From Taxillus chinensis (lineage: Eukaryota; Streptophyta; Magnoliopsida; Santalales; Loranthaceae): 64,000 nt of DNA. Both the position numbers and the translations under genes were made by a program. The notes beneath the pieces were generated by a model. It did not search any database and had not been told where the DNA came from. It worked only from the letters and a program-made list of their open reading frames with translations. Positions 10,401 to 18,529 of the stretch are shown in pieces; the first letter of the stretch is position 1, and each line of letters opens with the position of its first letter. The DNA is taken from NCBI GenBank assembly GCA_023512835.1, contig CM042092.1, forward strand, positions 43,232,258-43,296,257, given 5' to 3'.

Positions 10401-11714
10401 GTGGTGCAAAAGCTCATGGACCAAAGGATGATTGAATTCTCTAGAGGGGGAATGGACAACCAAAGCCACATGATCCAAGGAGATGATTCCCTCAAATCGC
10501 CATGGGTGCCTACACCCCTTGTCTTAAACGTTAAGGCTGTAGAGATCCCGTTACTGCCACATGGAATCAAGCCTCTCACTATCCATGCCTCAAGTCTCGT
10601 GCCAGACAAGAGGGGGAGAACCGGAAGCCCACAACTACCGCAGGGAATTGCACCTCTCACCATAGGTGTTCTTGCTCCTTTCCCTTATAAGACTGATAAG
10701 GCAGTCCCATGGAACTACAGTTGTGAAGTAGTACAGGGAGCCACCGCAGCCGAAAAGAAAACCAGGAGCGGTCGGGCATATGCCCCAGATATGGCTGACA
10801 AAGCAAGAAAGGAAAAAGCTTTAGAACAAGACACTGAGTCAACACCGGAGGCAACAAAGAGAGGAACACCAATCACTGAAGAAGAGACCACAGAATTTCT
10901 GAAATTCATGAAACAGAGCGAATATAATATTGTGGATCAGCTAAGCCGACAACCGGCCCGTATCTCCTTGCTCTCATTAATGATGGATTCCCAACCTCAC
11001 CGGGAAGCACTGCTGAAAGTTCTGAGCCAAGCCTATGTTCCACCGACCGTCTCAGTGGCAAATGTTGACGGAATCGCCAGTAACCTCATCATGAACAACG
11101 TCATTAGCTTTGGAGATGACGAGCTACCCCAAGAAGGGAAAGAACATATAAAAGCTTTGCACATCACGGTCAAATGCAAGGAGCACACCATAGCCCGCGT
11201 ACTCATTGACAACGGCTCGGCCTTGAACATTATGCCCTTGCATATACTGCAGCAACTTCCAATTGACGTGTCCTATATGCATCCCTGTACGATGAAGGTA
11301 CGGGCATTCGATGGAGGAAGGCGTGACGTGGTGGGAACTCTGGATATTCCACTCATGATTGGGCCAACTACTTTTACGGTGGAATTTCAGGTGATGGACA
11401 TCACGCCATATTACAGCTGTTTATTGGGAAGACCCTGGATCCACATGGCAGGAGCGGTGCCATCGAGTCTCCACCAGAAGATGAAGTTTGTAATGGGGAA
11501 CCAGCTCATCTGCATCTCTGGAGAGATAAGTTTCCTCGTCACCAAACCAACATCAGTTCCTTATATTGAAAGCAACGAAGATGTGCCAGAATGCTCTTAT
11601 CGGGCTTTTGAGATGGTGAATGTCGCTTCTGCCCCAGACCATCGTCTCTCGAAGGCAGCAAAAATGGTTGCAGCCACCATGATCAAACAGGGGTACAAAC
11701 CGGGGAAGGATTAG
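10401..11714 (+). CDS. pro: Element A protease and G-patch region
   Basis: This is a 437-aa open frame. A variable N-terminal half is followed by RVLIDNGSALNIMP near residues 267-279, the retropepsin active site with D at about 270; Tat elements use DNGS where other Ty3 elements have DTGA. LLGRPWIH is the second protease signature. The C-terminus ends MIKQGYKPGKD then stop; one base later the frame would continue GLGLTAQG, the glycine pattern of the G-patch found after protease in these elements, so a 1-bp deletion near 11710 truncates it. The enzyme would mature Gag-Pol. Confidence 0.88.
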   Translation: MVQKLMDQRMIEFSRGGMDNQSHMIQGDDSLKSPWVPTPLVLNVKAVEIPLLPHGIKPLTIHASSLVPDKRGRTGSPQLPQGIAPLTIGVLAPFPYKTDKAVPWNYSCEVVQGATAAEKKTRSGRAYAPDMADKARKEKALEQDTESTPEATKRGTPITEEETTEFLKFMKQSEYNIVDQLSRQPARISLLSLMMDSQPHREALLKVLSQAYVPPTVSVANVDGIASNLIMNNVISFGDDELPQEGKEHIKALHITVKCKEHTIARVLIDNGSALNIMPLHILQQLPIDVSYMHPCTMKVRAFDGGRRDVVGTLDIPLMIGPTTFTVEFQVMDITPYYSCLLGRPWIHMAGAVPSSLHQKMKFVMGNQLICISGEISFLVTKPTSVPYIESNEDVPECSYRAFEMVNVASAPDHRLSKAAKMVAATMIKQGYKPGKD

Positions 11715-12069
11715 GCCTGACAGCTCAAGGGATTCAGAAACCCCTGACCATCCGAGAAAATACCGAAAAGTTTGGGCTAGGCTACGTCCCAACAAAAGCT
11801 GACTAACAGAGGGAAGCTATCAAGAAGAGAGAAGTCAGAATGGCAAGATTGCAGAAAAGGCCAGTACAAGAAGAAAGGAGAAGCTTTCCCCCTTTGAATG
11901 TTACATTCTGGAGTGGAGGGTTTATCCATAAGAGCCAACCTGAGCCCAAGACGGGGACTGTAGCCGTATTAGACACAAATGAGCATGCACCAAGCGAGAT
12001 GGTTCATTTAGTGCAAGAGGATCCCAACCAGCCATTGAACAATTGGACCAGCCTGGACCTCCCCATAAT
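11715..12069 (+). pseudogene. Element A protease-RT linker (first exon end)
   Basis: After the G-patch shift, the frame at 11840-12073 reads MARLQKRPVQEERRSFPPLNV and on to DLPIM, a linker seen between protease and RT in Tat-type polyproteins. It runs into a stop at 12071-12073, one base after a GTAATG that could be a splice donor. Confidence 0.6.
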
Positions 12070-12244
12070 GTAATGCTTACGGGTCGCTGGGGTTTAATGT
12101 ATTCTATGTACTTTGAAGCTGTGAACATTTGTTTTTCCTTAAACCTTCCAATAAAATGTGTTTTTCAAATCTTTCATGGTGCATTCCATTCATCACATAT
12201 GCATATCATATTTGGTTACCAACTTGTCATTCTCTTATAAACAG
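12070..12244 (+). other. Candidate intron in element A pol
   Basis: GTAATG at 12070 and TTATAAACAG ending at 12244 bound 175 nt that are T-rich and contain stops in all frames. Joining the two sides keeps reading frame (phase 2) from the linker into YHNVNENIV downstream. Ogre elements are known to splice out a stop-containing segment between protease and RT. The boundaries are my inference from consensus and frame only. Confidence 0.55.
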
Positions 12245-13383
12245 GTATCACAATGTCAATGAAAACATAGTATGCGAAAGCGAAACGAGATGCCAAAGGT
12301 TTGACCAAAGTCCAAACTAGGAGCAGCCCGTGTTTGAAGCGGATGAGAATGAGATAGAAGAGACACCTGAGCTACCAGGGGAGATTATACGCCTATTGGA
12401 AAGGGAAGACCGTTTATCCGTTCCAAGTGAAGACCCAGTAGAAACAGTGAATTTGGGGACGACAACGAACCAAAAGAATTGAGGGTGGGGTCTTTGATAG
12501 CCACCGACATCGGGAGGAAGTTAATCGAGCTGTTAAGAAGCTACATCGACATTTTTGCATGGTCATACCAAGATATGCCCGGGTTAGACACAGATATAGT
12601 GCAACATCACATACCCGTGAAGCCAGGTGCAAGCCAGGACAGCAGAAATTGCGAAGAATGAGGCCAGGAGATGATACTAAAGATTAAAGAAGAAGTCAAA
12701 AAGCAATGGGATGCAGGTTTCCTAAGTGTCTCCCACTATCCAGAATGGGTCGCTAATGTTGTACCAGTACCAAAGAAAGGAGGCAAAGTACGTATGTGTG
12801 TCGACTATAGAGATCTGAATTGGGCCAGTCCGAAAGATAACTTCCCGCTTCCTCATATTGATACCTTAGTGGATAATACAGAGAAAACATGCCCTATTCT
12901 CCTTCATGGATGGTTTCTCGGGCTATAATCAAATTCGTATGGCCCCCGAACACAAAGAGAGGACCACATTCACGACACTTTGGGGCACCTTTTGCTATAA
13001 CGTGATGCCTTTTGGCCTGAGGAATGCGGGGGCAACCTATCGGCGAGCCATGGTGACCCTATTCCACGACATGATGCATAAAGAAGTCGAGGTATATGTG
13101 GACGACATGATAGCCAAATCTCGAAGCACCGAAGATCATATCGAAGTACTCCGCAAGCTCTTCAACAAAGCTACGGAAATATCAATCGAAATTGAACCCC
13201 GAAAAGTGCACTTTCGGAGCCATGTCGGGAAAACTGTTGGGTTTCATTGTGAGCCAAAAAGGAGTGGAAATCGATCCAGATAAAGTTCGAGCTATCCAAG
13301 AGATGCCGCCACCACGGACCATCAAGGAGGTTAGAGGATTCCTAGGGCGACCGAATTATATTGCCCGATTTATTTCCCAATGA
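12245..13383 (+). CDS. pol: Element A reverse transcriptase
   Basis: After a stop at 12318 and a shift near 12475, RT reads ELRVGSLIATDIGRKLIELL and FAWSYQDMPGLDTDIVQHHI, then (shifts near 12630 and 12890) EVKKQWDAGFLSVSHYPEW, VRMCVDYRDLN, MDGFSGYNQIRMAPEHKE, NVMPFGLRNAGATYRRAM and the polymerase box VYVDDMIAKS (about 13090-13120). The thumb region follows in the 13192-13383 frame (LGFIVSQKGVEIDP, RGFLG). Domains are complete in order but need about five frame corrections, so it is inactive. It would act in cytoplasmic particles. Confidence 0.88.
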
Positions 13384-13843
13384 CACCCACATGTGAACCC
13401 ATTTTCAAGACTTTACGAAAGAACAACCCAGAAATTTGGAATGACAAATGTCAAGAAGCTTTTGACAAGATCAAACAATATCTGTCTAATCCACCCATTT
13501 TGATCCCACCAGGCGGGATAGACCTCCGATCTTATACTTGACCGTTCAGGAGTCAGCGATGGGTTGTGTCTTGGGGCAACATGATTCTACAGGCAAGAAG
13601 GAGCAGGCCATTTATTACCTCAGCAAGAAGTTCACCATCAATGAAGAAAACTACACGCCCTTGGAGAAGACGTGTTGTGCTCTTGTCTGGATAACAAGAA
13701 GATTGAGGCAATACACCCTTAATCATACTACTTGGCTGATTTCAAGGCATGATCCGCTCAAATATCTCTTGGAAAAACCATCCATTTCTGGAAGAATTGC
13801 CAAATGGCAGTTGATATCATCTACGTACCTCAAAAAGCCATAA
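13384..13843 (+). pseudogene. Element A first (degenerate) RNase H
   Basis: The frame at 13538-13843 carries ESAMGCVLGQHDSTGKKEQ, AIYYLSKKFT and NYTPLEKTCCALVW, the conventional Ty3 RNase H fold. The aspartate that normally opens the active site (DAS in chromoviruses) is replaced by TVQ. Loss of this activity, with the domain kept as a tether, is known in Tat elements that carry a second RNase H, which follows here at 13970. Confidence 0.8.
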
Positions 13844-15390
13844 AAGGAAGTGCGATAGCCGACTATCTGGCAGATAGAGCGCTGGAAGACTTTGAGCCCA
13901 TGACTATTGGCTTCCCAAATGAGCACATTAACATCATTTCGGCCGAAGTATCAGACATATGGACGATGTGGTTCGATGGAGCCTCTAGTCTCTTAGGTCA
14001 CGGTGTTGGGGCCATCCTAATATCCCCAAAAGGCGAACATTTCCCCATGGCGGCAAAGCTAACCTTCCCTTGTACAAACAATGTGGCAGAGTATGAGGCT
14101 TGTGTGATGGGACTTCAAGAAGCCATTCACAAAGGAATCAAAAAATTACGAGTGTTCGGCGATTCGGCACTCATCATTTTTCAAGTAAGGGGTGAATGGG
14201 AGACTCGAAACCACAAATTAATCCCATATCGGAAGCACGTTGCAGAGTTAGCCGAGCATTTCGAAGACATCACATTTGAGCATATGCCCAGGGAATGCAA
14301 CCGGCTCCCCGACGCGCCGGCAACTCTAGCCTCCCTCATTCGACTAGACACAAAGTTGGAAGTTCAGTCTTTCGATATCCGTATACAAGATGTTCCTGCA
14401 CATTGCATGGCCATTGAAGGACATACTGAAGAAAAACCTTGGTTTGAGGACGTCAAACAATATTTGCTTAAGCAAGAATACCCAGCAGAGGCCACTAAAT
14501 CTGATAAGAGAAATATCCGAAGGTCAGCGTCCAACTATTATATTGATGGCTCAATTCTGTATAAGAGAAACCACGACATGGTGCTATTGTGGTGTGTGGC
14601 AAAAGAAGAATCAACACAAATCATGAAAGAAGTGCATGAAGGGGAATGTGGTTCACATGCAAACGGGCATGCATTAACAAGACAAATCATGCGAATGGGC
14701 TACTATTGGGTCACCATGGAAAAAGATTGCATTGAATATGTGCGCAAATGCCTCAAGTGTCAAATTTATGGCGACAAGATTCAAGTACCGCCGTCCAAAC
14801 TACACGTGATGGTCTCCCCGTGGCCGTTCTCACTTTGGGGCATTGACGTTATCGGACTAATATCTCCAAAAGCGTCTAATGGTCATCGTTTCATTTTGGT
14901 AGCCATTGATTACTTCACCAAGTGGGTAGAAGCAGCATCATACGCTAATGTCACACAAGCTGTGGTACTTCGATTTATACGGAACAACATCATATGCCGA
15001 TATGGTCTTCCCGAGCAGATCATAACGGACAATGCTGCCAATTTGAATAGCCGGATGATAGGGAGGTTGTGCGAAACATACAAAATTCAACACCGCAACT
15101 CGACCCCCTATCGCCCAAAGATGAATGGAGCAGTCGAGGCAGCCAACAAGAACATCAAGAACATTATCAGAAAGATGACCGAAACGTACAAAGATTGGCA
15201 CGAGAAGCTACCTTACGCTTTGCATGCTTATCGTACCTCAGTGCGTACATCAACTGGGGCAACTCCATTTTCTTTGGTCTATGGCATGGAAGCAGTCCTA
15301 CCGGTCGAAGTGGAGATACCTTCCCTCCGAGTACTTAAGGATACTCGGCTCGAAGAAGCGAATGGGCCCAAAGTCGTTATGAGCGGTTGA
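13804..15390 (+). CDS. pol: Element A second RNase H (archaeal type) and integrase
   Basis: This is a 528-aa open frame, the best preserved in the window. Residues 54-180 are an archaeal-type RNase H with acidic residues D58 (WFDGAS), E96 (NNVAEYEAC), D120 (FGDSAL) and D170. Residues 278-319 form the integrase zinc finger (H278, H285, C316, C319). The catalytic core has D348 (GIDVIG), D409 (IITDNAANL) and E445 (NGAVEAANK), an exact D,D-35-E spacing. The chain ends at residue 528 where a frameshift cuts the C-terminal domain. RNase H removes the RNA template; integrase inserts the DNA copy in the nucleus. Confidence 0.93.
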   Translation: MAVDIIYVPQKAIKGSAIADYLADRALEDFEPMTIGFPNEHINIISAEVSDIWTMWFDGASSLLGHGVGAILISPKGEHFPMAAKLTFPCTNNVAEYEACVMGLQEAIHKGIKKLRVFGDSALIIFQVRGEWETRNHKLIPYRKHVAELAEHFEDITFEHMPRECNRLPDAPATLASLIRLDTKLEVQSFDIRIQDVPAHCMAIEGHTEEKPWFEDVKQYLLKQEYPAEATKSDKRNIRRSASNYYIDGSILYKRNHDMVLLWCVAKEESTQIMKEVHEGECGSHANGHALTRQIMRMGYYWVTMEKDCIEYVRKCLKCQIYGDKIQVPPSKLHVMVSPWPFSLWGIDVIGLISPKASNGHRFILVAIDYFTKWVEAASYANVTQAVVLRFIRNNIICRYGLPEQIITDNAANLNSRMIGRLCETYKIQHRNSTPYRPKMNGAVEAANKNIKNIIRKMTETYKDWHEKLPYALHAYRTSVRTSTGATPFSLVYGMEAVLPVEVEIPSLRVLKDTRLEEANGPKVVMSG

Positions 15391-15683
15391 ATTTAATTGA
15401 GGGCAAGCGCCAGCGGCGGTTTACGGAGGATAGCTGTATCAACAGAGAATGATGAACAATTACAATAAAAAGGTGAAGCCCGGAAGCTTTCAAGAGGGTG
15501 ATCTTGTCCTCAAGAAGATCTTGCCAATCCAGATGACCATCGAGGAAAGTGGACTCCCAATTATGAAGGCCCATATGTTGTGAAGAAAGCATTCTCGGGA
15601 GGCGCATTGATCCTTGCCAAAATGGACGGAGATGAGCTTCCTAATCCAGGTGAATAGTGATGCCGTCAAAAAGTTTTATGCTT
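15391..15683 (+). pseudogene. Element A integrase C-terminal (GPY-like) tail
   Basis: This out-of-frame continuation includes WTPNYEGPYVVKKAFSGGAL and MDGDELPNP, the GPY/F-type DNA-binding end of integrase, closing near 15683. Several shifts separate it from the main frame. No chromodomain is seen, as expected for the Tat lineage. Confidence 0.75.
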
Positions 15684-15719
15684 AACTCTCATGTCTCCCA
15701 ACAAGATTCTCATTCCTGT

Positions 15720-15852
15720 AATGAGCGGACTTGGTGAAAACCCAAAAGGGCACCAAGGGTAAAATACAAAGCTCCAACAAAAGACAAAAAAAGAAAACAA
15801 AGGCGGACTTGGTGAAAACCCAAAAGGGCACCAAGGGTAAAATACAAAGCCA
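15720..15852 (+). repeat. Two-copy tandem repeat in element A 3' region
   Basis: A block from GCGGACTTGGTGAAAACCC to GTAAAATACAAAGC occurs at 15724-15771 and again at 15804-15851, 80 bp apart, essentially identical. The 32 bp between them are A-rich. Confidence 0.85.
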
Positions 15853-16512
15853 ACAATAAATCTTGAAGGGTGAAATCGGTTCATCGAAACCGAAAGGATC
15901 AGGACCACAACAAATAGGGTCTCATTGCAAGTAGTAGAGACAACATCATCCAAAAACAAACGCAAACAGTGGAAGACTTGGTCAAACCCGGCACACTCGA
16001 ATCAAATTTGTACATTATGCTTTTAAAGACTTGCGATTCTATTTATCAGATTATGACAATAGGACACTTTTTATGATATAAATATGTTTTGTGGAATTAA
16101 ACCAGCAAAAATCTTTTTATCTCTTTAATCATGCTACATCGTTTTCATTTCACATTTGAGTAGAACATCTTAAATCCCCAGTAAGCTCTTCTAGCATTGC
16201 CTTATGAGTAGGGCCAAGCTCAAAATCCCCAAACAACTTAAAGCCCCCAATTCGGAGTACTCATATCTCCACGGGATATCACTATCCCCAGAGAAGCCGT
16301 CAAATCAATCTCCTCAATATGGCGAAGCGAATTTTAATAGACCCTTCGTGCACAACAGGGAGTTCCCCATCAAAGACAGGATGGACTTTCCATCCAAAGA
16401 GAACGTTGTTCCCCAACAAGTTGAATGTTAGCCAACCTCTCCAACAACGGCCAAACCCTCAGTGATACATCACGTGGCATTCAATGCATACATCGCACGC
16501 CATCATGATGAA

Positions 16513-17370
16513 ATGGGAATTTAAGCATCAAAATGAGTCATAGCTTAGTTCATTCTTGTCCATATCCCTAAGTCCAACAACCATGCAATATCACCACTTA
16601 AATTTCAGATATGAGCAAGCAATCCATGATAAAATAGCACCTAGTTTCCCTTTAAGTTCTTACCAAGGATAAGCAGCCTCACTCAAATATAATAATACTC
16701 AAGCCCAATACCTATCAATGAACAATGGATGGAAAACTCTATCTCTACACTCGCCATCAGCTATTGATTAAGTACTTGCCAGGCAATCATGAGAGTTCCC
16801 TATTGTGCTCGTTGACAGACAAGATTCTTAGCCACTCTAAAAGAGCTAGCTAATGTCGTTAAATCTCTCTTCAAGATAATAAATTCCCTATGTTTGCACT
16901 AAAAGAATAGCAGCAAGCAAGGGGTCGAACCCACAGGGATTAACCTAGTTTTCTAGTTTTCAAATCAAAACTCCCAATTACTATTGTTCTATAAAATGTC
17001 TTGGCAAAAAGTTTTCTTTTTTAAACTAAAGATCTAATTTTTATTTGGTTTTCTGAATAAACAAAGAAAGTAAACTGATTTTAGGATTAAGAATCAAGGA
17101 TTAAAAGCATCTACGGTCACAATTTCACCTCCCTATGTTATCTCTACTGGTTCATGGTATTATGGTTGTCTGATTGAAAACATGCTAAACATAAGCCAAG
17201 GACAACAAATGGTCATTGAGGTCCTTTTAAGAGTTGTATGCCAGAATGGTCATCTAAACACACAAACATGCAAAGCCAATAAATCAACATACCATGCATC
17301 AACAAATGGACTTAGGGATATGGACAAGAATGAACTAAGCTATGACTCATTTTGATGCTTAAATTCCCAT
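16513..17370. repeat. 63-bp perfect inverted repeat in element A 3' region
   Basis: The left arm is 16513-16575 (ATGGGAATTTAAGC to CCTAAGTCC) and the right arm is 17308-17370, its exact reverse complement. They are separated by 732 bp. Similarity stops sharply at both ends of the arms. It could be a foldback insertion or an inverted duplication. No transposase frame lies inside. Confidence 0.9.
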
Positions 17371-17757
17371 TGCATCGTATTTCACCACAAGTTGAGGTTT
17401 ATGCATCCCCGCATACAGCACATTGCATTCCATGCATCATTGGCATACATTCAACATACTCTGTAATTGCAGGAATGTTGCTGCCTCTAGAGATCCTAGG
17501 AGCTCATATTCAGCAAACTTCTCTTCAAGCTATCCTAGCTTTCTTTGTTCAACTGTACAACTCTTTCCTTGCAATTGCCCCAAAGTCTAAACGCATCCTT
17601 TCGGCACTCGACAACCTTTTCCCATTTTGGGTCACCTCGTAGAGCGATCTCCTTGAGTGAACTCGTAGAGGGAGCTTAAATTGGGTTACTTCCCAAACTC
17701 ACCAATTCCTTAAAGCATTTCCCTAAATACCATTTGATGTCTCCAACAAGTCTTCCC

Positions 17758-18325
17758 AATTCAAGCCTATCGTTGCTGTGGGCTATTCATTTTCAATTCA
17801 AGCCTATCGTTGCTGTGGGCTACCATTTTTCAATTCAAGCCTATCGTTGCTGTGGGCTATCCGTTTTCAATTCAAGCCTATCGTTGCTATGGGCTTTCCA
17901 TTTTCAATTCAAGCCTATCGTTGCAGTGGGCCTTTCATTTTTCCGTTTAAGCCTATCGTTGCTGTGGGCTTTTCCATTTTCACTTTAAGCCTATCATTGC
18001 TGTGGGCTTTCCCGTTTTCACTTTAAGCCTATCGTTGCTGTGGGCTATCCATTTTCAGTTCAAGCCCATCGTTGCTGTGGGCTATCTGTTTTCAATTCAA
18101 GACCATCATTGTTGTGGGCCTTTTTCCATTTTTAATTCGAGCCTATCGTTGCTATGGGCCTTTCAGTTTTCAATTCAAGACCATCATTGTTGTGGGCCTT
18201 TTTCCATTTTTCAATTCGAGCCTATCGTTACTGTGGGCCTTTCAGTTTTCAATTCAATACCATCATTGTTGTAGGCCTTTTCTCTTTTTCAGTTCAAGCC
18301 TGTCATTGTTGTAGGCTTTCAATCT
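17758..18325 (+). repeat. 37-41-bp minisatellite in element A 3' region
   Basis: There are about 15 tandem units built on AAGCCTATCGTTGCTGTGGGC plus a T-rich linker. Unit spacing is 37 bp for the first five, then 37-41 bp, with a diverged higher-order alternation (AAGACCATCATTGTTGTGGGCC) toward the right. The frames that run through it in all phases are translation of the repeat. Satellite-like tandem repeats in this position are known for Ogre elements. Confidence 0.95.
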
Positions 18326-18517
18326 CCGGTATCAAGCGGCCTTAGATGCCTCATCAAGGTATTATCCAAGCACACCGGCCTGTGAAGCCCCTTTTCCCTC
18401 TCGGGGACAAACCCAACCGTCGCACTTCTTCCTCTAGGTAAGTCAGGTAAGTGCTCCAACCCATCCAAAATGACTCCCTTTTATCTTTGTATGCTGTTTG
18501 TATACAGACAGTGCACA

Positions 18518-18529
18518 AAGAGGGGCAGC
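18518..18529 (+). promoter_or_regulatory. Element A polypurine tract
   Basis: AAGAGGGGCAGC lies directly before the TGTAGGG start of the 3' LTR at 18530. It is the expected primer for plus-strand DNA synthesis. Confidence 0.75.

Larger units (their letters stand above)
15684..17757 (+). other. Element A 3' noncoding region, proximal part
   Basis: This stretch has no gene. It holds a two-copy tandem repeat (15720-15852), a 63-bp perfect inverted repeat (16513-16575 and 17308-17370) and, at about 16920-16950, GGGTCGAACCCACAGGG. Small frames at 16204-16431 and 17352-17642 show no family features. Long 3' noncoding regions are usual in Tat/Ogre elements. Confidence 0.7.

Noticed and set aside
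17758..18325. Array with about 37-bp period as a possible CRISPR
   Set aside because: Units are directly adjacent with no unique spacers, the array belongs to a plant retrotransposon, and no cas-like gene is present.
17734..18345. Overlapping 60-90-aa frames in three phases
   Set aside because: They translate the 37-bp minisatellite; none has a family feature.
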